From an uncultured Alphaproteobacteria bacterium (GTDB taxonomy: Bacteria > Pseudomonadota > Alphaproteobacteria > HIMB59 > GCA-002718135): 64,000 nt of DNA. The notes beneath the pieces were generated by a model. It saw only the letters and a program-made list of their open reading frames with translations, was not told the origin of the DNA and did no database searches. The first letter of the stretch is position 1; each line of letters opens with the position of its first letter. The stretch is from contig CABZCZ010000002.1 of NCBI GenBank assembly GCA_902524385.1, positions 124,260-188,259 of the forward strand, written 5' to 3'. Position numbers and translations under genes: made by a program. Below are positions 29,022 to 39,061 of the stretch, piece by piece.

Positions 29022-30533
29022 ATGAAAACTGTTTTTTTACTTTTTGATTCATTAAACAAAAGAATGTTAAATTCTTATGGTGGAAAATATATTGAAACAC
29101 CAAATTTTAATAGATTAGCAAAAAAATCGGTTCAATTTAATAATCATTATATAGGAAGCATGCCTTGTATGCCTGCCAGACGTGATATGCATTCAGGACG
29201 GCTAAGCTTCCTTCATCGAGCATGGGGACCTTTAGAACCATTTGATAATTCATTTCCAGAAATGTTAAGAATTAATAATACGTATACTCACCTAGTAACT
29301 GATCACTATCATTACTTTGAAGATGGTGGAGCAACTTATCATAATAGGTTTAATTCATGGGACTTTATTCGAGGACAAGAGAGCGATCCTTGGAAAGCAA
29401 TGGTTCAGCCTCCACTTGAAAAATTGAGAGAAAAATATCACAAATCGCAATTCAATTTAAGTGATAGGGAGGGAAAATATTATAACTATGTAATAAATAG
29501 TGAATTTATAAAAGATGAGAAAGATTTTCCATCAGTGAAATGTTTTCAATCTGGATTAGATTTTTTAAATATAAATAAAAATACTGATAATTGGTTTCTA
29601 CAATTAGAGACTTTTGATCCACATGAACCCTTTTTCGCTCCTGAAAGATTCAGAGAAAAACTTAAGACAAATTATAGAGGGCCAAGATTAGATTGGCCTC
29701 AATATGATAAAGTAAGGGAAAATGATGAAGAGGTTGCTGAATTAAAAGCAAATTATTTAGCCCTTATAGGATTATGTGATTATTTGTTAGGAACAGTATT
29801 AGATTTTTTTGATTCAAATAATCTCTGGCAAAATACAGCATTAATTTTAACTACAGATCATGGTTTTATGCTAGGCGAGCATGATTGGTGGGCAAAAAAC
29901 AGGATGCCGTTGTATAATGAGATAGCAAATATTCCGCTTTATTTTTCTCATCCTGATTTCAAAAAGTATAATGGCGAAAAAAGAAATGTCGTTACTCAAA
30001 ATATTGATTTAATGCCAACCTTTATGATAATGCACGGTCATAAAATCCCAAAAGAAGTAAAAGGAAAATCGATTGTAAATTTTTTAGATAAAGATAATGA
30101 AAGAGATTATTGTGCATTATATGGATATTGGGGTGGAGGAATTAATATTTCAGATGGGAAATATACATATTTTCATTATCCAGAAAATTTTAATCAATAT
30201 GACAGAAGTAGGTACCAATACACGTTAATGCCTACAAATATGAGACAATTTTTTTCAAATGAAGAATTGCAAACAGCAACTATGCACAAACCATTTAACT
30301 TCACTAAAAATATTCCAGTAATGAAGGTAAATAAAATATTAAGGAAGACTGATTCCCTTGCGACTTTAATTGATACAAAAAGCGCCCTTTATGACTTGAA
30401 AGAAGATCCAGGACAATTAAATCAATTACATGATAATGATCTAATTGCTCGATATAAAGATCTCATGTTTAAAGAAATAAAATTATATGATCCTCCTAAA
30501 GAATTATTGGAAAACTATTTTAATCTGGAATAA
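29022..30533 (+). CDS. Sulfatase (alkaline phosphatase superfamily), Cys-type
   Basis: CMPARRDMHSGR sulfatase signature (CxPxR); TTDHGFMLGEHDWWAKNRMPLYNE. Confidence 0.93.
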   Translation: MKTVFLLFDSLNKRMLNSYGGKYIETPNFNRLAKKSVQFNNHYIGSMPCMPARRDMHSGRLSFLHRAWGPLEPFDNSFPEMLRINNTYTHLVTDHYHYFEDGGATYHNRFNSWDFIRGQESDPWKAMVQPPLEKLREKYHKSQFNLSDREGKYYNYVINSEFIKDEKDFPSVKCFQSGLDFLNINKNTDNWFLQLETFDPHEPFFAPERFREKLKTNYRGPRLDWPQYDKVRENDEEVAELKANYLALIGLCDYLLGTVLDFFDSNNLWQNTALILTTDHGFMLGEHDWWAKNRMPLYNEIANIPLYFSHPDFKKYNGEKRNVVTQNIDLMPTFMIMHGHKIPKEVKGKSIVNFLDKDNERDYCALYGYWGGGINISDGKYTYFHYPENFNQYDRSRYQYTLMPTNMRQFFSNEELQTATMHKPFNFTKNIPVMKVNKILRKTDSLATLIDTKSALYDLKEDPGQLNQLHDNDLIARYKDLMFKEIKLYDPPKELLENYFNLE

Positions 30534-30603
30534 TTAGTAAAACTTTTATCATCGTGGTTTGCTTTAGGCATTAAGATAGAGTAAGATAGTTAACGAGGAA
30601 ATT

Positions 30604-31917
30604 ATGACAGATTATTTTAAAAATATACCTGAAATAAAATATGAAGGATCCAACAGTACTAATCCTTTAGCTTTTAAATTTTATGATGAAAATAAAAAAG
30701 TTTTAGGTAGGTCTATGAAAGAACATTTACGATTTGCTACTTGTTATTGGCATACATTTAATTGGCCTGGCCATGATCCATTTGGTGGTCAAACATTTGA
30801 TAGACCTTGGATGCAAGCAGGTGATGAAATGAAAATGGCTGAAGTGAAACTTGATGCTGCATTTGATTTTTTCACTAAAATTAAAACACCCTTTTTCTGC
30901 TTTCACGACAGAGATATTTCTCCTGAAGGTTCAAATTATGCTGAGACACAAAAAAATTTCTTTCATATTATAGATTTAATGGAACAAAAAATTAATATCT
31001 CAGGAATGAAATTACTTTGGGGAACAGCAAATGCTTTTTCTCATAAAAGATATATGAGTGGTGCCTCTACCAATCCAGATCCAGAAGTTTTTGCATATAA
31101 AGCTGCTCAAGTAAAAGATTGCATGGATGCAACTAAGAGATTAGGTGGTCAAAATTACGTTCTTTGGGGTGGAAGAGAAGGATACGAAACTATTCTTAAT
31201 ACTGATATGAATATGGAAACTGCTAATCTACAAAGATTTTTGGAATTAGTCGTTAATTATAAACACAAGATTGGATTTAAAGGTCAAATTTTATTGGAAC
31301 CAAAGCCTCATGAACCAACTAAACACCAATATGATTTTGATTCTGCAACTTGCTTAGCTTTTTTACGAAAGGCAGGTTTAGAAAATGAGATTAAATTAAA
31401 TATTGAAGTTAATCATGCAACTTTATCTGGTCATAATTTTGAACATGAAATTGCTTATGCAACTTCGAACAGAGTATTAGGAAGTATTGATATCAATAGA
31501 GGCGATACTTTAATTGGTTGGGATACGGATCAATTCCCAAATAACCCTGCTGACTTAATTATGTCATTTTATTTTATTTTTAAAAATGGTGGCTTAGGCC
31601 AAGGAGGTATGAACTTTGATGCAAAAATAAGAAGACAATCTATTGATGCTGAAGATTTATTTCATGCTCACATTGGGGGTATGGATGTATGTGCTAAAAC
31701 ACTTATCGCTGTTGAAAAATTAATGAATGATAATGTTATTCCTAAGTTTATTGAAGATAGATATGAAGACTGGAATAAAATTTTGGGGCAGTTTATTCAT
31801 AATAAAGATACTGGATTAGATGATATAAATAAAAAAGTAATCGATGATAATATTGAACCAGAACCTCGTTCAGGAAAACAAGAATATCTGGAAAATATCT
31901 TAAATAAATATTTGTAG
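30604..31917 (+). CDS. xylA: Xylose isomerase
   Basis: FCFHDRDISPEG, LWGGREGYE, LLEPKPHEPTKHQYD, DIN. Confidence 0.96.
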   Translation: MTDYFKNIPEIKYEGSNSTNPLAFKFYDENKKVLGRSMKEHLRFATCYWHTFNWPGHDPFGGQTFDRPWMQAGDEMKMAEVKLDAAFDFFTKIKTPFFCFHDRDISPEGSNYAETQKNFFHIIDLMEQKINISGMKLLWGTANAFSHKRYMSGASTNPDPEVFAYKAAQVKDCMDATKRLGGQNYVLWGGREGYETILNTDMNMETANLQRFLELVVNYKHKIGFKGQILLEPKPHEPTKHQYDFDSATCLAFLRKAGLENEIKLNIEVNHATLSGHNFEHEIAYATSNRVLGSIDINRGDTLIGWDTDQFPNNPADLIMSFYFIFKNGGLGQGGMNFDAKIRRQSIDAEDLFHAHIGGMDVCAKTLIAVEKLMNDNVIPKFIEDRYEDWNKILGQFIHNKDTGLDDINKKVIDDNIEPEPRSGKQEYLENILNKYL

Positions 31918-31959
31918 TTACTAACCATAAGTTTCTATACTAATTGATTTATAAATATT

Positions 31960-32889
31960 ATGAAAATTTATAAATTAGATACAGCATCAGATTTTGAAAA
32001 GTTAAACCTTTGTCTTGCAATAGGTAATTTTGATGGAATACATAAAGGGCACCAAGAAATAATAAATAAAATTAAGGAGATTGCATCAAACAATAATTTA
32101 TTATCTTCTATAATGAGTTTTAATCCTCATCCTCGTGTTTACTTTAATCAAATTAATGACCCTTTTAATATTTATACTCAAAGTGATAAAATAAATTTTC
32201 TTGAAAGATTGGGTTTAGAAATATTTATAGATTTTACTTTTGATAACAATCTATCAATATTATCAGCTGATGATTTTGTAACTAAAATTCTTATTGACAA
32301 ATTAAATATTAAATACTTAGTTATAGGTACTGACTTTAAGTTTGGAAAAGATAGAAAAGGTAATTTTAAAATATTACAAAAGTATGTAGAAAAAAATAAT
32401 TTTAATATTCATTTAATCGATCCTATTATGCTTGCTGATAAATCTGATAAATATTCATCTTCAATAATTCGATCACAAATAAAAGAAGGTTATATGGAAG
32501 ATGTTACAGAGTCTTTAGGTAGGCCCTGGCATATGCATGGAACAATAATTCAAGGTGATAAAAGGGCTAGAGAAATCAATTTTCCGACTGCTAATATGAT
32601 ACCAGATCAACACATATTACCAAAAAGAGGTGTTTACTGTGTTAAAGTGATGTTAGAAGGTAAAAAATACAAAGGTGTTTCAAATTTTGGTTTAAGACCA
32701 ACAGTCGATGGAAGCAAACTCCTTCTAGAGACACATATGTTTAATTTTAGTAAAGAAATATATGGTAAAGAATTGACTGTTGAATTCCTTACATTTATTA
32801 GGTCTGAACAAAAGTTTAATAATTTTGAAGAATTAACTAAGCAAATCAATAACGATATAAATAAAGCTAAAAAATATCACCAAATATAA
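31960..32889 (+). CDS. ribF: Bifunctional riboflavin kinase/FAD synthetase
   Basis: LAIGNFDGIHKGHQ; GDKRAREINFPTANM. Confidence 0.95.
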   Translation: MKIYKLDTASDFEKLNLCLAIGNFDGIHKGHQEIINKIKEIASNNNLLSSIMSFNPHPRVYFNQINDPFNIYTQSDKINFLERLGLEIFIDFTFDNNLSILSADDFVTKILIDKLNIKYLVIGTDFKFGKDRKGNFKILQKYVEKNNFNIHLIDPIMLADKSDKYSSSIIRSQIKEGYMEDVTESLGRPWHMHGTIIQGDKRAREINFPTANMIPDQHILPKRGVYCVKVMLEGKKYKGVSNFGLRPTVDGSKLLLETHMFNFSKEIYGKELTVEFLTFIRSEQKFNNFEELTKQINNDINKAKKYHQI

Positions 32890-35666
32890 TGGAATATAAA
32901 GATACAATTTTTCTTCCCAAAACATCTTTTGAAATGAGAGCTAACCTTCCTTCAAAAGAACCTGCAATAATAAAGGAGTGGGATAAAAAAAATATTTTTA
33001 AAAAGCTAAGAGATAAATCTATAGGTAGAGAAAAATTTGTTCTTCATGATGGCCCACCATATGCAAATGGACATATTCATATGGGGACAGCTCTTAATAA
33101 AATTTTAAAAGATGTCATTGTGCGAACACAACAAATGGTTGGAAAAGACTCTATTTATGTTCCTGGATGGGATTGTCACGGTTTACCAATTGAATGGAAA
33201 ATAGAGGAAGAATATAGAAATAAAGGAAAGAACAAGGATGATGTCCCAACTGTTCAATTTAGAAATGAGTGTAGAGAGTTTGCAGAAAAATGGATCGATA
33301 TACAAAAAAAAGAGTTTAGACGACTTGGTGTTGAAGGAGATTGGGAAAATCCTTACCTCACAATGTCAAATCAAGCAGAGGCACAAATAGTTAGAGAGCT
33401 AGGAAAATTTCTTCTTGATGAAAGTTTGTATAAAGGAGCAAAACCAGTTCTTTGGTCCGTTGTAGAAAAGACAGCTTTAGCTGATGCTGAAGTTGAATAT
33501 GAAGATCATACCTCCAACACTATATACGTTAAATTTTTAATTAAAAATTCTACTGATAAAGATTTAATTGACTCTAATATTGTTATTTGGACAACAACTC
33601 CTTGGACGATTCCAGGTAATAGAGCTTTGGCTTATGGTAAAGAATTAGATTATTCACTTATTGTTGTTGAAGAATTAGAAAAGGATAGTTTAGTTAAAAA
33701 AAATGATAAATTAATATTTGCTTCAGAACTTTTAGAAAGTGTAACTAAAGAAATTGGTATTAAGAAATTTAGTACAAAAAAGAAATTAAAAGGAGATAAT
33801 TTATCTTCTTGTGAGTGCGAGCACCCATTTAAACAATTGGGTTATGATTTTATTGTAAAACCATTTCATGGGGATTTTGTAAACTTAGAACAGGGAACAG
33901 GAGTCGTACACATAGCTCCTGGACACGGAGATGATGACTATGTTTTAGGTATAGAAAACAATGTTGATATTATCCAGACAGTTCAAGATGATGGAAAATA
34001 TAATCAACATGCCGTTGGTTTTGAAGGTGAACATATTTATAAAGTAGATCACAAAATTGCAGATAAATTAGAAGAATTTTCAAAATTATTATTTAAAGGG
34101 ACGCTTCGTCATAGCTATCCACATTCATGGAGGTCTAAAGCTCCTCTTATTTATAGAAATACTCCACAATGGTTCATTTCCATGGAAAAAAATAATTTAA
34201 GACACATTGCTCTTAAATCAATTGATGAAACTACTTTTTATCCTCCTCAAGGCCAAACAAGGCTTAGATCAATGATTGAAACTAGACCGGATTGGTGTGT
34301 ATCTAGACAAAGAGTGTGGGGTGTACCTTTACCATTATTTGTAAATAAAAAAACGGGTCAACCTTTAAGAGATGAAAATATTATCAATAGAATAGCTGAC
34401 ATATATGAAAAAGAAGGAAGCAATACGTGGTTTACTGAAGATCCACAAAGGTTTTTAGGTGATGAATATTCAATTGATGATTATGAACAGGTAAAAGATG
34501 TAGTTGAAGTATGGTTTGATAGTGGTTCTACACATGCCTTTTGTTTAGAACAAAGAGAAGATTTGAAATGGCCTGCATCGATGTACTTAGAAGGAAGTGA
34601 TCAACACAGAGGATGGTTTCATTCATCTCTTTTAGAATCTTCGGGCACTAGGGGAAAGGCACCATATGAAAGTGTTTTGACACACGGATTCGTTGTTGAC
34701 GGAAGAGGACGTAAAATGTCTAAATCTTTAGGTAATGTCATTTCTCCTGATGATATTTTAAAAAAATATGGAGTAGATATTTTAAGATTATGGGTTGTTG
34801 CTTCTGATTATTATGATGATCTTAAACTTGATAATGCCATTCTCAAATCACAAGCTGAGTCTTATAGAAGAATAAGAAACACCTTTCGTTTTTTAATCGG
34901 TAATTTATATGATTTTACTGAAGAAGAAGCTATTGATGAGAGTGAGTTTCCAGAGTTAGAAAAATATCTTCTACATCGGTTGTGGGAAGTTGATCAAGTT
35001 GTCCAAAAATGTGTATCAACATTTAACTTTCACTTGATGTTTACAACACTATTGAACTTTTGTTCAAGCGACCTTTCAGCTTTTTATTTTGATATTAGAA
35101 AAGACACTATATATTGTGATAGTAAAGAGTCAGTTAAAAGAAGGTCTACTAGAACTCTATTAAATATAATTTTTAATCATTTAGTAAGATGGTTTGCCCC
35201 ATCGATTTCCTTTACTTCTGAAGAAGCTTGGAAAGCCATGGGAAATAAAGAAAGTATACACCTACAAGATTTTTTACAATGTAAAAAAGAATATGAGGAT
35301 AATCAATTAAATGAAAAATGGAATATAATTAAAAATATTAGAAAAGTTGCTACTGGAGCCATTGAAATAATTAGAGAAGAAAAAACTATTCGCTCAAGCC
35401 TTGAAGCACACATAGATATTTTTGTTTCTACAGAAAGTTATAAAAAACTAGATAAAGTAATGTTTGATGAAATTACAATTACTTCATCATTTTCTTTGTA
35501 TGTTATTGACGAAAAATCCAATGGTTTTTCTATTGAAGATATTTCTGATGTTATTGTAAAAGCATCAAAGGTAAATGGAAAAAAGTGTCAAAGATGTTGG
35601 AAATATGAGGCAAAGTTAATAAATGATGAAGTTTGTAAAAGGTGTAATACTGTAATATTTAAGTGA
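32889..35666 (+). CDS. ileS: Isoleucyl-tRNA synthetase
   Basis: DGPPYANGHIHMG, GWDCHGLPIE, GRKMSKSLGN, C-terminal zinc motif CQRCW...CKRC. Confidence 0.98.
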   Translation: MEYKDTIFLPKTSFEMRANLPSKEPAIIKEWDKKNIFKKLRDKSIGREKFVLHDGPPYANGHIHMGTALNKILKDVIVRTQQMVGKDSIYVPGWDCHGLPIEWKIEEEYRNKGKNKDDVPTVQFRNECREFAEKWIDIQKKEFRRLGVEGDWENPYLTMSNQAEAQIVRELGKFLLDESLYKGAKPVLWSVVEKTALADAEVEYEDHTSNTIYVKFLIKNSTDKDLIDSNIVIWTTTPWTIPGNRALAYGKELDYSLIVVEELEKDSLVKKNDKLIFASELLESVTKEIGIKKFSTKKKLKGDNLSSCECEHPFKQLGYDFIVKPFHGDFVNLEQGTGVVHIAPGHGDDDYVLGIENNVDIIQTVQDDGKYNQHAVGFEGEHIYKVDHKIADKLEEFSKLLFKGTLRHSYPHSWRSKAPLIYRNTPQWFISMEKNNLRHIALKSIDETTFYPPQGQTRLRSMIETRPDWCVSRQRVWGVPLPLFVNKKTGQPLRDENIINRIADIYEKEGSNTWFTEDPQRFLGDEYSIDDYEQVKDVVEVWFDSGSTHAFCLEQREDLKWPASMYLEGSDQHRGWFHSSLLESSGTRGKAPYESVLTHGFVVDGRGRKMSKSLGNVISPDDILKKYGVDILRLWVVASDYYDDLKLDNAILKSQAESYRRIRNTFRFLIGNLYDFTEEEAIDESEFPELEKYLLHRLWEVDQVVQKCVSTFNFHLMFTTLLNFCSSDLSAFYFDIRKDTIYCDSKESVKRRSTRTLLNIIFNHLVRWFAPSISFTSEEAWKAMGNKESIHLQDFLQCKKEYEDNQLNEKWNIIKNIRKVATGAIEIIREEKTIRSSLEAHIDIFVSTESYKKLDKVMFDEITITSSFSLYVIDEKSNGFSIEDISDVIVKASKVNGKKCQRCWKYEAKLINDEVCKRCNTVIFK

Positions 35667-36115
35667 TTAAAACAACAGTATTTATTTTTTTGATATTATT
35701 AGATTTATTAACAAAATTTTTGATTCAAAAAAATTTATTTTTAAATCAATCAATAAGAATCAATGAATATTTTGATTTGGTTTATGTTCAGAACTTTGGT
35801 GTTTCTTTTGGTTTATTTTCTGGTTATGTTTCTCATTGGATACTAATATTTATAGCCTTATTAGTTGTTATATTAATTTTTTATTTATATATTAAATCAG
35901 ATAAACAACTTGAAAAACTGGCTTATTTCTTTGTTATGATTGGGGCATTATCAAATATTATTGATAGATTGATAAATAGTTATGTTGTTGATTTTATCTT
36001 ACTACATTATGAAAATTTTTATTTGCCAGCATTTAATCTAGCAGATATCTATATTACAATTGGAATTATCATGTTATTAATTAGTTTTTTTATAAAATCA
36101 AAAAAATTAAAATGA
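35663..36115 (+). CDS. lspA: Lipoprotein signal peptidase
   Basis: Four hydrophobic segments, YVQNFGVSFG, GALSNIIDRL, VVDFI; GTG start overlapping the ileS stop. Confidence 0.92.
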   Translation: MIKTTVFIFLILLDLLTKFLIQKNLFLNQSIRINEYFDLVYVQNFGVSFGLFSGYVSHWILIFIALLVVILIFYLYIKSDKQLEKLAYFFVMIGALSNIIDRLINSYVVDFILLHYENFYLPAFNLADIYITIGIIMLLISFFIKSKKLK

Positions 36116-36612
36116 AAAAAGTTATTTTTGTAACAATCATTTCCTCAATTTTTCTATCTTCTTGTAATACTATAAGAAGTAGTGCTGGTGTAGAAAGAAA
36201 GGTAATAGATGAATACAATGTAGTTGAAAACCCTCCATTGGTAATTCCACCAAATTTTAATTTACTACCACCTGATCAAATTGAATCAAAAGATATTGAT
36301 GATACCGATAGTGAGCTTGCAAAGGAAATTCTCTTTGGTCTGGATGAAGATAGTGATGAAACAGCTTCTGAAAATTCTGTTATTGACAATATTTTAAAAG
36401 AAACTGAAGCAGATCAAGTAGATAATAGTATCAGACAAGATCTTGATGGGAACTCAGAAGATGAAATAACTCAAAATAATACAGATGTTGAAATTGAAAA
36501 TATAGAAGAGCCAAAAAAGAAGAAAAAGCTTCTCTTTTTCAAGAGTAAAGTAGAAAATGAAGATGATGAAGAAGATCAACCTAAAAAGAAAAAGAAATTT
36601 TTCTTCTTTTAA
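36112..36612 (+). CDS. Lipoprotein, DUF3035-like, with poly-Lys/Phe C-terminal tail
   Basis: Lipobox LSSC; NPPLVIPPNFNLLPP; tail KKKKKLLFF...KKKKKFFFF. Confidence 0.75.
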   Translation: MKKVIFVTIISSIFLSSCNTIRSSAGVERKVIDEYNVVENPPLVIPPNFNLLPPDQIESKDIDDTDSELAKEILFGLDEDSDETASENSVIDNILKETEADQVDNSIRQDLDGNSEDEITQNNTDVEIENIEEPKKKKKLLFFKSKVENEDDEEDQPKKKKKFFFF

Positions 36613-36620
36613 TTTTATCA

Positions 36621-37826
36621 ATGGAAATAAAATACTTTAATTCAAATTTTGACAAAATCACTCAAAATAAAGATACTGATCAAAGTATAACTAATGTAAT
36701 AGAAAAACTGTCTTCTCTGAATATTATTTCAGATAAAAATTTATTAGAAGAAACTATAAAAATTTCAAATCAATTTAAAGAGAAAAAGGAAAAAATAATT
36801 GTATTTGGCACAGGAGGTTCAAATTTAGGAGCTAGAGCATTAAACAATATTATTTCCAATAATAAAATTACCTTAGAATTTTATGATAATGTTGACCCTA
36901 TTAATTTTGAGAAAAATTTTCAAAATACTAATTTTGAGCTAACTGGCTTCCTAGTTATTTCAAAATCTGGTACTACACCAGAGACATTATCTCAATTTTC
37001 ATGTCTCTATCAAAAGGCAATAGAAGCAAACAAAGTTGAAGTTTTTTTTTCAAATACTCTAATCATAACTGAATTTAAAGAATCACCACTTTTTACAATA
37101 GCAAAAGATAATAATTGTTTACTATTAGAGCATCATAAAGATGTTGGAGGTAGATATTCTATATTTACCAATGTAGGTATAGTTCCTGCAATCATTTCTG
37201 GATTAAATATACATACACTTTTTAGTGGAGCATCTGAAGTAATTAATAATATTAATAATTACAGACCTTATGATCTTGGAAGATATTTAACTCAAAAAGA
37301 AAATATAAAATTCACTAATAATGTTTTAATGACATATTCTGATTCTCTTTATTTTTTTGGAAAATGGTATCTGCAACTTTGGGCAGAAAGTATTGGAAAA
37401 AATAATAAAGGTATTACAGCAATTCATTCAGTAGGGACTACTGATCAGCATAGTCAATTACAATTATATTTAGATGGACCTAAAGATAAATATTTTACTT
37501 TTATCACTACAGATCATTCAAATAAAGGCATAAAAATTCATAATGATATGTTTAAAGGAACTGCTGTTGACTATTTTAAAGATAAAACAATGGGAGATTT
37601 AATGGAAGCTGAACAGCGTGCAACCATTGAAACTTTTAAATTAAATAATTTTAGTTTTAGACAAATCTATATTCCTAAAATAGATGAACAAAACTTAGGT
37701 AAATTATTATCGTTTAGTATTATAGAAACAATTGCTTCCTGTATGTATTTAGATGTAGATCCTTTTGATCAACCTGCTGTTGAACAAGGTAAAAAACTAA
37801 CAAAAACTTATTTAAGACAATTTTAA
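36621..37826 (+). CDS. pgi: Glucose-6-phosphate isomerase
   Basis: VFGTGGSNLGARAL, VISKSGTTPETL, GTTDQHSQLQLYLDGP. Confidence 0.93.
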   Translation: MEIKYFNSNFDKITQNKDTDQSITNVIEKLSSLNIISDKNLLEETIKISNQFKEKKEKIIVFGTGGSNLGARALNNIISNNKITLEFYDNVDPINFEKNFQNTNFELTGFLVISKSGTTPETLSQFSCLYQKAIEANKVEVFFSNTLIITEFKESPLFTIAKDNNCLLLEHHKDVGGRYSIFTNVGIVPAIISGLNIHTLFSGASEVINNINNYRPYDLGRYLTQKENIKFTNNVLMTYSDSLYFFGKWYLQLWAESIGKNNKGITAIHSVGTTDQHSQLQLYLDGPKDKYFTFITTDHSNKGIKIHNDMFKGTAVDYFKDKTMGDLMEAEQRATIETFKLNNFSFRQIYIPKIDEQNLGKLLSFSIIETIASCMYLDVDPFDQPAVEQGKKLTKTYLRQF

Positions 37827-38372
37827 AAAATAAATTATTGTTTTACCGTAAGTTTTTTTTTGAAGTATATTTAAATTTTCTGGTATTATAATATTATCTT
37901 TCATACTCGTCTCCAAACCAATCAAAGTAGTATCTTTAACTTTATTTGATAAATTTTCTAAAAAATTTGTTAAATTATACTTTCCATATGGTGGATCAAT
38001 ATAAACAACTGAAATATTTTGAAATTCTACTTCTAATGTAGAATTAATAATGTCTTCATCATAAATTTTAAATTGATTATTTTTACAAATACCTAAGCAA
38101 TTTTTTGTTAAAATATTAATAACATTAATATTATTCTCAAAAAAAATTACCTCACTTATGCCTCTAGAAATTGCCTCTAAACCCATTGTGCCAATACCTG
38201 CGAAAAGATCTAAAAAAATTTTATTTTTATATAATTCAATAGAATTTTTGATTGCATAACTTTCAATAATTGAAAAAAAAGCTTCTCTTTTTAGAGAAGA
38301 AGTTGGTCTTACAAAATCATCAATGCTAGTTAATTTTTTTTGCTTAAACTTTCCTCCAGTAATCCGTATCAT
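37812..38372 (-). CDS. rsmD: 16S rRNA (guanine966-N2)-methyltransferase
   Basis: RITGGKFK, RPTSSLKREAFFSII, FLDLFAGIGTMGLEAISRG, DPPYGKY. Confidence 0.93.
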   Translation of the reverse strand: MIRITGGKFKQKKLTSIDDFVRPTSSLKREAFFSIIESYAIKNSIELYKNKIFLDLFAGIGTMGLEAISRGISEVIFFENNINVINILTKNCLGICKNNQFKIYDEDIINSTLEVEFQNISVVYIDPPYGKYNLTNFLENLSNKVKDTTLIGLETSMKDNIIIPENLNILQKKTYGKTIIYFLKLS

Positions 38373-39061
38373 TTGCTAATTGAATTTAATTTTTGAAATT
38401 GCCCTTCTTTAAGTCTTCCAAGCTTATAAGGGCCATATCCAATTCTTATTAATTTAACTATTTTCCATGAAAAATAATTACAAATATTTCTAATTTCTCT
38501 ATTTTTTCCTTCTTTAAGTTTAAAAATTAACCAACTGTGATTTTTTAATTTTTTTTCATAGGCAACTTTAATTTTTTTATAACTTATTTTTTTAATGGTA
38601 ATTCCTTTATTTATTTTTTGTAAATCTGTATTTTGTACATTGCTATTTAAACAAACTCTATAGATCCGCTCAATGTTTGAAGATGGATGTTCTAAATATC
38701 TTGAATAATCACCATTATTAGTTAGCAAGACCAATCCTTCACTCATATAATCTAATCTTCCAACACTTATTAATTGACCAATATTTTTTGGTAATAAATC
38801 AAAAATTTTTTTTCTACCTAAACTATCTTTTGTACTACAAATATATTTTACTGGTTTATATAACTTCCATACTTCAACTTTATTTGCTTTTTTAACAATT
38901 TTATTATTAACTTTAATTACATCTAAATTACTTACTTTATGACTTGGATGAACGCATAGTTGATTATTAATTTTGATTTTTTTTTCTACAATTAATTTTT
39001 CTGCATCTCTTCGTGAACAAATTCCAGCACTGGATAGATATTTTGAAATTCTAATATTCAC
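38369..39061 (-). CDS. rRNA pseudouridine synthase (RsuA/RluB family)
   Basis: S4 domain ISKYLSSAGICSRRDAEKLI, VGRLDYMSEGLVLLTNNGD. Confidence 0.94.
   Translation of the reverse strand: MNIRISKYLSSAGICSRRDAEKLIVEKKIKINNQLCVHPSHKVSNLDVIKVNNKIVKKANKVEVWKLYKPVKYICSTKDSLGRKKIFDLLPKNIGQLISVGRLDYMSEGLVLLTNNGDYSRYLEHPSSNIERIYRVCLNSNVQNTDLQKINKGITIKKISYKKIKVAYEKKLKNHSWLIFKLKEGKNREIRNICNYFSWKIVKLIRIGYGPYKLGRLKEGQFQKLNSISK

Noticed and set aside
36112-36612. Poly-Lys tail as a frameshift artefact
   Set aside because: Two similar K5-hydrophobic copies in the same frame and a normal stop make a single indel unlikely; kept as real coding with caution.
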